NCBI GenBank assembly: GCA_016874735.1
Contig: VGTI01000014.1
Location: 1-64,000 of the forward strand
Length of the DNA: 64,000 bases
DNA from: Deltaproteobacteria bacterium
GTDB taxonomy: Bacteria > Bdellovibrionota_B > Oligoflexia > Oligoflexales > CAIYRB01
Reading direction: 5' to 3'
Every line of letters starts with the position of its first letter. Position 1 is the stretch's first letter. A program made the position numbers and the translations under genes. Below, in pieces: positions 8,497 through 17,294 of the stretch. The notes under the pieces are model-generated. The model was not told the DNA's origin, ran no database searches, and worked only from the letters and a program-made list of their open reading frames with translations.

Positions 8497-9105
8497 ATGA
8501 AAGTGACAGCAATGGTGATATCAACTTTTTTGTTTAGTGGCTGCTTCAGCGCAAAGGTGCAGCAGCCCGAATTTCAACCGTCCCGAGTTCTTGAGCGCAT
8601 CGGCCAGGCTGATACGACGCCTCCGTGGGCCACCGGCATGGTGACGCTCTTTCAGGAGCATGGTGACATCAATTATGTCGAAACTATCACGATGTCAGGT
8701 AATGCAAGACCCGAAGCCTGCAACAACGCAGCTGCCGATCTAGGACGCGTTCAGATCTTGCGGCAGGTACGTGATGCCATCACATCGTCGGGTCAAGTGG
8801 CAGAATCTTCGGTCACCGGTGATCCCGCGGTCGAAAGGCTCATGGCTTTCTTGTCACAAGGGCGGCTAACAGGCGTGAAACTGGTTGCTCGCTACTGGGA
8901 GCGCCGCGAGGAGTCAGACGAGTCCGGAATGCGTGTCCTCCGGATGGCGTGCGCCAGTCGTATTGCCATCCCACGCAACCTCCTGGAGTCGCAGCTCCAA
9001 GCTGCCATCGCTGGCCAAGGAGGTGGCAACGCGCAAATCCGTCAGAAATTGCTGGATGCTCAGAGTCAGTTTCTTGACAGCATCACCGATGCTGCTAGGG
9101 ACTAG
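8497..9105 (+). CDS. LPP20-like lipoprotein
   Basis: A 202-residue lipoprotein. AAGGAG sits 6 bases before the ATG at 8497, and the first residues form a type II signal peptide with lipobox FSGC, the Cys at about residue 18. The open frame extends upstream to 8392 but that extension has no ribosome site and would bury the signal peptide. The middle (SGNARPEACNNAAADLGRVQ, ILRQVRDAI) matches the alpha/beta pattern of LPP20-type lipoproteins that attach to the outer membrane. Divergent from the 8361 gene, so the two transcripts probably share a control region at 8362-8490. A loose inverted repeat (TGGTCAC 9119-9125 / GTGACCA 9151-9157) follows. Confidence 0.65.
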   Translation: MKVTAMVISTFLFSGCFSAKVQQPEFQPSRVLERIGQADTTPPWATGMVTLFQEHGDINYVETITMSGNARPEACNNAAADLGRVQILRQVRDAITSSGQVAESSVTGDPAVERLMAFLSQGRLTGVKLVARYWERREESDESGMRVLRMACASRIAIPRNLLESQLQAAIAGQGGGNAQIRQKLLDAQSQFLDSITDAARD

Positions 9106-9321
9106 CGAGTGGCGTCACTGGTCACAAAACATTCCCACTTGGTAAAAAAAGTGACCACCGAACCGTTGTACCGGAGGCGCCCTTACTCCGATCCGACTCA
9201 CCTAACCCCCCGGTTATGCGGGCGGTTCTGGCTATACCCCCAATTGGCACGCCAGTTGCAACTAGCCAAATTATCAGCAACTGGCAGCATGTGCCGCCGC
9301 TATCCCGGAGATGTAGTAGTT

Positions 9322-9918
9322 ATGATGTGCGCGTTCCTTTCTCAAAATGTCCGTCGTCTTTTACCTCTAGCCCTGGCCGCTACGACGATCACCTCAGGCG
9401 TAGCCACGGGAGCTGAAGCAGCTAAGCCCAAAGCCTATTTTGAAGCCCAAATGTTTAGCATGCCGCTGCTCCGCGTCGACAACAAGGCCTACAGCAAAGG
9501 TTGGTTTCAGTCGGGATATTCCGATGCAGAGCACGCCTTCGATAGCAATCCCGAGGCGGCTAAACAGTTCGCCACCTATCTGAAAAATGCGGAGCTCTCG
9601 AAGTACATACTGTGGGGTACTTTGGCCTCTTCGATAGCGTTTCTCGTGGTCGACTACAATCAATGGCATCTGCCAAGAAAAGAACATTCGATTGTCTACA
9701 ACACGCTGTGGATTGGTGGTGTGACGACTGGCATCTACAAGGCTGCGCAATCGGGATTAGCATTCAACAAAGCCCTGAATATCTACAACGGGTTCGAGAG
9801 CGCAGCTACGGGCGAAGATAGCTCGGTTAACTTGAGTTTTGCTCCCGTGGTGTACTCAAGACCGCGCGCCAACGGCAGTGACAACGGTATCGGTGTGGGA
9901 CTATCCCTCAACTTCTGA
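9322..9918 (+). CDS. exported protein with hydrophobic hairpin, unknown function
   Basis: From the ATG at 9322 (GGAG 11 bases upstream) the product is 199 residues with a signal peptide ending at GAEA. The mature part has a membrane-like stretch (YILWGTLASSIAFLVVDY) and a second Gly-rich stretch (YNTLWIGGVTTGIYKAAQ). The end (GIGVGLSLNF, terminal Phe) is the usual last strand of an outer-membrane barrel. The frame is open upstream to 9109 but that part lacks coding character. A terminator follows at 9949-9983. No family recognised. Confidence 0.6.
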   Translation: MMCAFLSQNVRRLLPLALAATTITSGVATGAEAAKPKAYFEAQMFSMPLLRVDNKAYSKGWFQSGYSDAEHAFDSNPEAAKQFATYLKNAELSKYILWGTLASSIAFLVVDYNQWHLPRKEHSIVYNTLWIGGVTTGIYKAAQSGLAFNKALNIYNGFESAATGEDSSVNLSFAPVVYSRPRANGSDNGIGVGLSLNF

Positions 9919-9948
9919 CCCTCAACTGCTGACCGGCAAAGTAAACGA

Positions 9949-9983
9949 GGGACTTCGGTGGTTAAGCAACCACCGAAAATCCC
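9949..9983 (+). terminator. intrinsic terminator
   Basis: TTCGGTGGTT (9954-9963) pairs perfectly with AACCACCGAA (9968-9977) around AAGC. The stem is extended imperfectly by GGGA/TCCC, and a pyrimidine-rich stretch follows. It ends transcription from 9322-9918. Confidence 0.7.
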
Positions 9984-10161
9984 TATCTTCTTTCTTAGAC
10001 AAAATGCGCCTGCCCCACCCCAGAGAACGACTCAAATCACCTCGCCTAACCCCTCGACTTTTAGGCAGTTAAAAAGAAAAACTCAAGATTTTGCCGGCCT
10101 CGGACGATGCCGGTATTGAATAAAGACGGAGGACGATCCTCACTGCCAGAAGAGTCGCCCT

Positions 10162-11069
10162 ATGTGTCTCGTACCATCAATTCAGTCTGGCCTAAACGCC
10201 GGATGTTTAATCAGGTTTGCAAAGAGTGTCGTCAGACTCTTTGCGCTGGTGGCGACGATTTTTACTCCTCAAGCAGCGTTGGCCGCCGACGGCTTTCCAC
10301 TGAGTTATTCCGGTCGTTTGACGCAGAGCTCCGGAGCGCCGCTCGAAGGCCCTGCAGATATCGAACTAAGATTTTATTCCGCGGAGACTGACGGGATCCC
10401 ACTCGGAGATCCTTACGCGTTCTCCAGTGTTGCGTTACAGAACGGGGTGTTCACTCTCAGTGTGCAGCTCACCACCAAGGACGCCGTAACTATACTCGGC
10501 AACGGCAGCGAACCAGTGTATGCCGAAGTCACAGCAGGTGGTCGTATCTATCCGCGGCAACGTTTTAGTTTTGTGCCGTACGCCTTGCGTACACCGGTGG
10601 ATGATACCTCTCTCGTCTACGACAAGCTGTCTGGGAAACCGAGCGTCAACGGTGCAGGTACAGCCACACCAGGTCAAATTCTGACTAGTGACGGTAACGG
10701 TAAGGTCCGGTGGGATAAACTTAGCTCCTTCAATCTAAGCTCTCAAACTGCGACGGGTGGACAGCCTGGCGAAGATCAGATACTCACCTACAAAAGTGGC
10801 AAGTGGGTCGCAGGAAACATTGCCGACATTCCCTCTAGCTATGGCACCGTGACCACAGTCACAGCGACGCCTCCCCTCACAGTTTCGACACCGTCCTCTA
10901 CACCCGTCATCGCAATCACGCAAGCAAGTGGCTCGACCAACGGCTACCTGAGCACCACCGATTGGTCAACCTTCAACAGTAAACAAACGGCCGGTAATTA
11001 TCTAACGGATCTTACCGGTGACATCATCGCCACTGGACCTGGAAGCGGCTCAGCAACCGTTCCTCTAAA
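10162..11069 (+). pseudogene. fibre-like surface protein, 5' part, interrupted by an IS607 element
   Basis: Codes a signal peptide (ending AALA near residue 42) and then the N-terminal domain common to large fibre-like surface proteins (FPLSYSGRLTQSSGAPLEGP, YAEVTAGGRIYPRQRFSFVP, YALRTP). Repetitive beta-rich sequence follows (GTATPGQILTSDGNGKVRW, YLSTTDWSTFNSKQTAGNY). At about 11069 it runs into the end of a mobile element; the open frame continues by chance to 11202. The rest of the gene resumes in the same frame near 12859. The intact gene would have made a protein of roughly 1000 residues. The product is probably displayed on the cell surface. Confidence 0.75.
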
Positions 11070-12264
11070 TATAGTCATTTATTACTATATAAGATTCCTG
11101 CTTCAGCGCCGGGCTACGTCTGCCTGGTTGCCCAGGTGCGACGGAACTCCCAGCTCCGCAGGCGTTAATTCCGGTGGAACTCACCGTACTATAGCGCTCT
11201 AAATTCTTGGCTGCATTTAAGTCACGGTCATGGGTGGTGTAGCAATGGCTGCAGGTCCAACTGCGCACTGCCAGCCCTAGACCCGCAGCACGCCCCTCAC
11301 ATCCGGCAGTCGAACACAGCTGTGATGATGGAAAGAAACGGTCCGCGACCACAACCCTAACGCCCCGCATCTCGGCCTTGTAACTGAGCTGCCGGCGAAA
11401 CTCATACATTCCGACATCAGCAACGGCGCGAGCTAGTTTGCGGTTTGCCATCATCCCCTTAACGTTAAGGTCTTCGATGACCACGGTCGTAAATCGACTC
11501 GTCAGATCAGTAGTCAATTTATGCAGAATGTCCCGTCTGACGTGGACAATTCTTGCATGCAGCTTTGCCAGCCTATGCTTTGCCTTAGCTCTATTTTTCG
11601 ACCCCTTTTGCTTGCGGCTGAGATGTCGTGAGCCTCGCCTAAGTTTCCGAATCTCCCGTCTCAACGCATGGGTTGCTTGATAGATGGTACCGTCACTGAT
11701 TGTCGCAAGCCGGCTAATACCAAGATCAACGCCGCAGACAGCTTGATTTTCGCTGGTCGGTGGCGTGTGCTCGACTTCTACCGCGATAGATGCAAACCAT
11801 CTATCAGCCTCGCGTGAAATTGTGACGGACATAGGCTTACCTGTAAATCTCAACTCCTCCCGCAACTTTAGCGTGCCTACCACTGGCAACTTAAGACGTC
11901 GTCCAGTTACCTTGAAGGTACCCGGGCCATTATCCGCGCGAAAGCTATCGTGCTGGCCTTTGCGCTTTGGCTGCGGATATTTTGATTTAGCCGTAAAAAA
12001 CCTGGTAAATGCAGTCCCTAGATTTTTAATGGCTTGCTGCGGCGCGACCTTGGTGACTTCTAGCATCCACGGGAATTGCTCCCGCTTAATCGCATTAAGC
12101 CTTTTGCGGAGGCCGGCTTCGCTCACTTTTTCACCGGCCTCATAGCTTTGCTTCCACTCATTCAATGCCCAGTTCCATGCAAACCTAGCAGTTCCAGCAC
12201 TGCGAGCGCAGTAGATGCGTTGCTGGACGTTGAGCTTCAGAGCAATCTTATGAGCAATGATCAA
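11065..12264 (-). CDS. tnpB: TnpB RNA-guided nuclease of IS607 type
   Basis: A 399-residue TnpB/OrfB protein, the RuvC-like RNA-guided endonuclease ancestral to Cas12. The three catalytic acids are present: Asp in CGVDLGISRLATISDG, Glu in TVVIEDLNVKGMM and Asp in HDRDLNAAKNL. The zinc ribbon is kept (SSQLCSTAGC, then SWTCSHC). The N-terminus (LKLNVQQRIYCARSAGTARF, AWNWALNEWK) is typical. Translation starts at TTG within the end of tnpA (TTGA overlap), indicating coupling. The stop codon (11065-11067) appears to lie just outside the inferred element end, so the last residues may be encoded by the interrupted host gene. Full length, no lesions seen. Confidence 0.9.
   Translation of the reverse strand: MIIAHKIALKLNVQQRIYCARSAGTARFAWNWALNEWKQSYEAGEKVSEAGLRKRLNAIKREQFPWMLEVTKVAPQQAIKNLGTAFTRFFTAKSKYPQPKRKGQHDSFRADNGPGTFKVTGRRLKLPVVGTLKLREELRFTGKPMSVTISREADRWFASIAVEVEHTPPTSENQAVCGVDLGISRLATISDGTIYQATHALRREIRKLRRGSRHLSRKQKGSKNRAKAKHRLAKLHARIVHVRRDILHKLTTDLTSRFTTVVIEDLNVKGMMANRKLARAVADVGMYEFRRQLSYKAEMRGVRVVVADRFFPSSQLCSTAGCEGRAAGLGLAVRSWTCSHCYTTHDRDLNAAKNLERYSTVSSTGINACGAGSSVAPGQPGRRSPALKQESYIVINDYI
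11070..11220 (-). ncRNA. candidate omega/reRNA at the TnpB end of the element
   Basis: In IS200/605 and IS607 elements the guide RNA of TnpB overlaps the 3' end of tnpB and stops at the element boundary, its guide being copied from the flanking DNA. Here the corresponding region is the last 150 bases or so of tnpB. The adjoining host bases, read on the minus strand from about 11069, begin TTTAGAGGAACGGTTGCTGA. This is placed by analogy only; I have not folded it. Confidence 0.35.
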
Positions 12265-12833
12265 GGATCTGCATCCGCTGCGGCCGTGACCGCTTTATGA
12301 GCGCGATGTTTAGCACCGCGACGCCCGTATAATCGCGCACAAAAACTCGTTAGAATATCGATCATGTCTTGAACTAAGTCGTCGTCGATTTCTTGTTCGT
12401 CCACCACTATAAGCTTTCGTCCCGCAGATGCCAGTGACATCTCAATATACTCGAAGCCAAAGCGGACAAGTCGCTCGCGATGCTCGACGATAATAAACTT
12501 GATAGTTGGATCAGCTAGTAATTTGAGCAGTCGGGGCCGCCTACCATTTAAACCCGAGGCTACTTCCGTGACGACAGCGCTAACCGGCAATTGTCTGCCG
12601 ACGGCATAACTAGTCAAGCGACCGACTTGACGCTCAAGATCAGCCTTCTGGTCATGAGAACTTACTCGTGCATAGATGGCGACGGCCCCTGAGCTTGCTG
12701 CGTTATTTTGCTCAACGATAATCGTACCAGTTGGGAGCTGAGTAGCAGGAACGGGGAGCATACCTTGCTGCCACATGCGCCATGCGGTTTGATAAGAGAT
12801 TCCTTGCGATTTGGCCCAGACTGACAGTTTCAT
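12261..12833 (-). CDS. tnpA: IS607-family serine recombinase (TnpA)
   Basis: A 190-residue IS607-type transposase. Residues 1-45 form a MerR-like DNA-binding helix-turn-helix (KLSVWAKSQGISYQTAWRMW). Residues 50-180 are a resolvase-like catalytic domain with the active serine in VAIYARVSSHDQKADLERQV and the conserved Arg-rich IIVEHRERLVRFG. It cuts and joins the element ends through a 5'-phosphoserine intermediate without target duplication. The TGA overlaps the TTG of tnpB. Length and motifs are normal for the family, so I consider it intact. Confidence 0.92.
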   Translation of the reverse strand: MKLSVWAKSQGISYQTAWRMWQQGMLPVPATQLPTGTIIVEQNNAASSGAVAIYARVSSHDQKADLERQVGRLTSYAVGRQLPVSAVVTEVASGLNGRRPRLLKLLADPTIKFIIVEHRERLVRFGFEYIEMSLASAGRKLIVVDEQEIDDDLVQDMIDILTSFCARLYGRRGAKHRAHKAVTAAADADP

Positions 12834-12876
12834 TGTTGAAATATATGACTATAGATAACAATATTCAACTATGAAT
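12829..12876. repeat. imperfect inverted repeat across the tnpA-side element end
   Basis: TTCATTGTTGAAATAT (12829-12844) faces ATATTCAACTATGAA (12861-12875) with one extra base in the left arm. Between them is the ATGACTATA that matches the other element end. A two-armed site around a short core is what a serine recombinase dimer binds, so this may be the crossover site. Confidence 0.45.
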
Positions 12877-15048
12877 TTGTTAGCTGCTTGCAACCCCTAC
12901 CAAACGCTACAATTAGCCAGCGACGGCGCCAATTGGAGTCGTATTGGCGGCGAGGCCTGGGGTCACACTGGTAGCGATGTATGGCGCCAACAAGGCAATG
13001 TTGGTGTTGGCACATCCGCACCTGCGACCAAACTAGACGTCAACGGTCAGGTCAAAATACAAGGCGGCTCGCCGGGTGCGGGCAAAGTTCTCACGAGTGA
13101 CAGTGGCGGCCTCGCCTCCTGGACCACGCCTGCCATCGGCACCATCACCGGCGTAACAGCAGGATCCGGCCTGACCGGAGGAGGTGGCTCTGGTGCCGTA
13201 TCACTTGCCGTCGATGCCGGTACGACCGCGAACAAAATTGTACGCCTAGACGCCAATGCTGCAATGCCTGCAGTGGATGGTGCTGCACTCACAAACTTGA
13301 GTCCCAACAACCTCGGAGCTGTGGTGCCTTTGGGCAAAGGCGGCACGGGATCGAGTTTACTTCTGACCGGTGGCAGCGGCCAATATCTGAAACAGACAGC
13401 TTCCGGAGCAAATGTCAGCGTGGGCCCAATAGCTGTCGGTGACTTACCAACGTTAGTGGGTGATACGGGCTCAGGCGGGACAGCCGGCATCGTGCCAGCG
13501 CCAGCGGGAGGCGATAGCACAGCCGGCAAATATTTGAAGGCCGACGGCAGCTGGAGCGTACCACCCGGCATAACCAACTGGGCGGCACCCGGATCCATCG
13601 GTGCCACGACACCCAATGCGGGTTCTTTCACCTCTGTGCTGGCCAGCGGTAACGTAGGCATTGGCACAAATACAGCCAGAACCACGCTAGACTTAGGCGC
13701 CAGAACGGACGCCCTAGCCTTACCAGCCGGCACCACCGCCCAGCAACCAAACTCCCCGCAGCCTGGTTGGATCCGTCACAACACGACGACAACTCTGCTC
13801 GAATACTTTAACGGTAGCGCCTGGATGCCTGCGACGAATGCCGTTAGTCCGGCCGGGATGATCGCTCCTTTCCCTACCTCAACATGTCCTACCGGATGGC
13901 TTGAGGCCGACGGTGCAGCGATTTCGCGCACCACCTATGCCGCCCTCTTTACCGCACTAGGCACGAGTTATGGTGCGGGCAATGGTTCAACAACTTTCAA
14001 TTTACCTGATTACCGCGGCTACTTTATGCGTGGTTGGAGTCACGGATCGGGCAACGATCCTGATGCTGCTTCAAGAACCAACCGCGGCGACGGAACCACC
14101 GCTGACAACGTGGGATCGAAGCAAAACGACGCATTCCAAGACCACACGCACGCTACCTACGCAACTGATGATGGTGGCCGCTACGATGCTACAACAGCAC
14201 AGGGCGGCCAGACCTATCTACAAAATGGCTATAACACACTGGGAGCGGCAACCGGGCGGGCTGCTACCGAAACGCGGCCCAAAAACATCTACGTCACCTA
14301 CTGTGTGAGTACTCAGTTACTCCCGACCACTACCGTTGCCAGTACGGGTTCTGGTAGTGCTAGCTACGTACCACAGTGGACCAGTTCTACAGCTCTCGGC
14401 AATAGCCCCATCGTCATTAACAACGGTAACGTCGGCATCGGCTCCAGCACTCCGGCTAAAGCCCTAGACGTGGGCAGCGGCAGCGTTCGTGCCGGTGGAT
14501 TTGAGCGCGCTGACGGTACACCGCTTTATAGCGGTGACATTTATACGCGTTTGGGCAATGCAACAGCGCCGGCGGGGACAGAGTTACTCTACTCAGGTTT
14601 TGCCTATACGGCTTACTATAACCATAGTGGCTCAGGTGACATGACCTGCTTTAAGACAAACGGAACGGCTGGAACCGTTGCTTACAGCTACGGTGATCTA
14701 CTTTACGCAGCGGATGTTCACCATCTGCATAATGACTGCGTACCCGCTCATACGATGGTGAAATGTGCCGTTTACTACTCGCCACGTCCGAGAGCCGTCA
14801 TTTGGGGCGACAACACCTGCCCCGCCAATTGGACACTGTCGTATCATGGCTATGCGATCGGATCCTACTACACGCACCCGGCACCCATGGAACGCGTTTG
14901 CCTTGATGTACAAAATATCGATACCAGCGTTAATGTCGTCGGCGCGAAAGCACACATGTATGCAACCAACCTTTATCAAGGCTACGCTGAACTTGGTAAC
15001 CCACCTACAAACCGCAATTTGCGGTGCGCCGTGTGTCAAAAAAATTGA
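12859..15048 (+). pseudogene. fibre-like surface protein, 3' part with tail-collar domain
   Basis: Continues the frame of 10162-11069 after the element. The sequence is a series of low-complexity beta repeats (GNVGVGTSAPATKLDVNGQV, VGIGTNTARTTLDLGARTD), a phage tail-collar domain (AGMIAPFPTSTCPTGWLEAD, then TTFNLPDYRGYFMRGWSHG), another GNVGIGSSTPAKALDV repeat, and a Cys-rich C-terminal domain of about 190 residues ending CAVCQKN. Tail-collar domains in cellular surface proteins form trimeric fibres. An ATG at 12871 could start a shorter product, but it lacks a signal peptide and would stay in the cytoplasm. The 3' end of the gene is otherwise undamaged. Confidence 0.75.
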
Positions 15049-15081
15049 TCCCAACGACTGACAACGCCATGCGATGTCGGC

Positions 15082-15399
15082 TTAGGGACTTTGCCCCTTC
15101 AAATGCTGCTGCAACAGCTCGATCCCGAGTTGTGCAGCGGCTCTATTGGCAAGCTCTAATTCCTTGGCGTCGCAAATAAGTTCCGTGATGTTAACCGCGA
15201 GGGATTCGGCGATACGGGTCAAAGTCTCTATGCTGAGATTCCGCGCGTCCTGCTCAAGCATCGCGACGTAGCGCTGCGAAACACCTAAGCGCCCAGCCAA
15301 GGCACTTTGCGTGAAACCAGCACGTTGTCTGCACCGTTTGATGTTTGCGGCGACACGAGCCCGCATGATAGAAGCGCTGCTATTGGTACTTGGTTCCAT
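15082..15399 (-). CDS. XRE-family HTH regulator
   Basis: A 105-residue cytoplasmic regulator. Residues about 14-70 form a Cro/CI-type helix-turn-helix (RCRQRAGFTQSALAGRLGVS, YVAMLEQDARNLSIETLTRI). The remaining 35 residues are helical and could mediate dimerisation. I chose the ATG at 15399 because GGAG lies 11 bases upstream; the GTG at 15432 has none. Convergent with the fibre gene, and downstream of 15482-16498 on the same strand with an 80-base gap. Targets are not evident. Confidence 0.8.
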   Translation of the reverse strand: MEPSTNSSASIMRARVAANIKRCRQRAGFTQSALAGRLGVSQRYVAMLEQDARNLSIETLTRIAESLAVNITELICDAKELELANRAAAQLGIELLQQHLKGQSP

Positions 15400-15481
15400 G
15401 GCATCAAATTCTCCAATGAAGTTTAGATACACGGATCATCCAACGAACGAGCGTCCCTGCGACTCAGAGCACACCGCTAAA

Positions 15482-16498
15482 TCATGCAGCGGTGGCATTC
15501 ATACTGAACATATATTGGGCACGACTTTGCCGGTAACTCAGGGCTAACGATTCATCCTTGGGAAATCTCTGATACCAGTAAAGTTTCATCTTTAACCATT
15601 CGGTCTCACTGATACCGAAAAGAATCTCAAGTGATTCCCTCGTGACGCGCGTAACTTCCAATTGAATTTCGACAAAATCATCGACGCTAGCTGGTTCAAA
15701 CGTCATTCGCACGCCCTCTGCCTTGGCCGTTTCTGCTGGTACCGTGACGGCCTGACTCCAGAAACCGCGAATCAACTCCCAGTCTTGCGGCGCGATCTCA
15801 AATTTACTCTCAAGCATCCGTGCGACTGCGACGTCCACTGCATGTTCAATTTGCGTGAATCGCTCGAGCGAACATGGCTTGCGTCGCACGTTGACGCGTT
15901 CTTTTGGCTCTGATTTGGGCGGCAGATCAGCTAGGGTTAGGCTACGTGCGTTATTTGTGGCAACTGGCCTTTCAACATGCACGGGTGTAGGAGGTATTTT
16001 TATTGATTGCGGCTTCTTTACTGCCGCTCGCGGCAAAGCCGCGGGCTTGTTTTTCTTAGCCTGCTCTAATAACATCTTGGTCTTAACAATCTGGCGCTGC
16101 CGCATGAGTGACACAATGCTTGTCAGCACTAGAGCCAAGCCAAATAAAACCAGGACGACAGACCCAGGATAGACATACTCACGAGGCATCGGGTTAGCGA
16201 CAGCCTGAGTACCCTGGAAGGCAAGAGAATCTCTTTTTGGTGAGCTCACTGGTGCCACCGGTCTAAAGACTGGTCTCACTAATGGCATGATTCTTGGCCG
16301 TGCGCGTTCGACGCGGACATTTCGATCAATCGGCGGCAAATTGGTCACAGCGCGACCCTTGTTTGGAGACGATGCTAGAGCAATATTCGAGGTCAAACTG
16401 GCAACGAATAAGATGCTTAGTGTTGCTGCTCTGGACGCGGATTTTGTGGTCTGCACTCGCTTTAATTCGCGTGTTATTTTTTGCTTCATCGTAAACAT
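15482..16498 (-). CDS. single-pass membrane protein, unknown function
   Basis: A 338-residue protein with an N-terminal signal-like segment (residues 24-42), a Pro/Arg-rich stretch, and a clear transmembrane helix (YVYPGSVVLVLFGLALVLTS) near residues 110-130. This is followed by a basic linker and a cytoplasmic domain from about 210 (CSLERFTQIEHAVDVAVARM, ending in ESLALSYRQSRAQYMFSM). ATG at 16498 has GAGG 7 bases upstream. The gene at 16540-17004 on the same strand also codes a membrane protein and may be in the same transcript. I do not recognise a family. Confidence 0.6.
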   Translation of the reverse strand: MFTMKQKITRELKRVQTTKSASRAATLSILFVASLTSNIALASSPNKGRAVTNLPPIDRNVRVERARPRIMPLVRPVFRPVAPVSSPKRDSLAFQGTQAVANPMPREYVYPGSVVLVLFGLALVLTSIVSLMRQRQIVKTKMLLEQAKKNKPAALPRAAVKKPQSIKIPPTPVHVERPVATNNARSLTLADLPPKSEPKERVNVRRKPCSLERFTQIEHAVDVAVARMLESKFEIAPQDWELIRGFWSQAVTVPAETAKAEGVRMTFEPASVDDFVEIQLEVTRVTRESLEILFGISETEWLKMKLYWYQRFPKDESLALSYRQSRAQYMFSMNATAA

Positions 16499-16539
16499 AT
16501 ATCTTCCTCAATAAATTAAATTGAATCAGCCAAATGCGA

Positions 16540-17004
16540 TTAGCGTGCAAGCGCCAGAAATCTCAGATAAGCCAGTGGCAACATGGCTAAACTAAATAGA
16601 TCGGTAGCATCTGCGACGAATCGCGCTTTGATTCCCGCCCAGGCAAAGCCGTCGGCGCAGTATCCGCCTACTACTGGCGACAACTTGATTGCGATCACCG
16701 CTGCCGCAGCAAGCAACATAGCTCCCACCATGGCATTCCCGGCCTGGCGCATACTGGAACTAAACATCATAAGTAGATCGGTAATTAGAAAAGGCAAAAA
16801 GTACATACCTGCAAAATCCGATAACTTGCCCGAAACGAGACCGGCGTAAGGCGATGATTTGAGCATGAAGTCATTGACGACGATGACAAAGAGCGCGAGG
16901 AGACTAAAGTAGTCTTGAGTAAGCGGCTTCCACCTCGGGTCGAGGATGTTAGAGGTCGGGCGGATGGCCGTGGCATACTCGTAGTTAATTTGATCTGTAT
17001 ACAT
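16540..17004 (-). CDS. polytopic membrane protein, unknown function
   Basis: A 154-residue protein with about four transmembrane helices: FSLLALFVIVVNDFML, YFLPFLITDLLMMF, VGAMLLAAAAVIAIKL and DLFSLAMLPLAYLRFLAL. The conserved-looking loop GLVSGKLSDFAGMYFLP between the first two helices recalls a family of small uncharacterised membrane proteins scattered in proteobacteria. The next gene on the same strand begins at 16498, 41 bases after its stop. Confidence 0.6.
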   Translation of the reverse strand: MYTDQINYEYATAIRPTSNILDPRWKPLTQDYFSLLALFVIVVNDFMLKSSPYAGLVSGKLSDFAGMYFLPFLITDLLMMFSSSMRQAGNAMVGAMLLAAAAVIAIKLSPVVGGYCADGFAWAGIKARFVADATDLFSLAMLPLAYLRFLALAR

Positions 17005-17294
17005 CTTGGTCCTCTTAGGCGTGGTTTCCTGTGCTTACCTGTCCTTACCTGTCCTTTGACCCGGGCCCCCTCCTGTGCGTCTGGGGGCTACGGTCTGCCA
17101 CTAGTGGACCGGAACTTCGGATTGCACTGCCTTATGGACAACTTATCGGCAGGTAGGGCTAAAAACTTTAGGATGAAATTAAGATTTCTCGATTTTTTGA
17201 ATCAAACAGGGGAATACATGTCCTAACAGCCGGTAAACACGAGACTTTGTTTAATTAAAAGTCTGCCATTTAGGGCGGCGGCCATCGGAAAAAC
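17005..17294. other. intergenic, tandem 10-bp repeat and GC hairpin
   Basis: Holds two tandem copies of TTACCTGTCC (17035-17054) and a hairpin GCCCCC (17065-17070) / GGGGGC (17083-17088). No gene is convincing here. The tandem repeat lies about 30-50 bases upstream of the 17004 start and could be an operator. Confidence 0.35.

Larger units (their letters stand above)
11070..12857 (-). mobile_element. IS607-family element (serine recombinase + TnpB)
   Basis: A two-gene element of about 1.8 kb with tnpA (12261-12833) and tnpB (11065-12264) overlapping at TTGA. It splits the fibre gene. The ends are not fixed exactly. TATAGTCAT (11070-11078) at one end matches, inverted, ATGACTATA (12845-12853) at the other, and the host frame must resume after the TAA at 12856-12858 or with part of it removed. 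Choosing 11070-12857 (a multiple of three) rejoins the host reading frame. IS607 elements move with a serine recombinase and make no target duplication, and none is seen. Both genes look intact, so the element may still be active. Confidence 0.8.

Noticed and set aside
9109-9321. N-terminal extension of the 9322 gene
   Set aside because: No ribosome site or coding character; the signal peptide begins at 9322.
13047-13736. Long antisense frame (229 codons) inside the fibre gene
   Set aside because: It mirrors the low-complexity Gly/Thr-rich coding strand, giving Pro/Val/Ala-rich sequence with no signal, domain or ribosome site.
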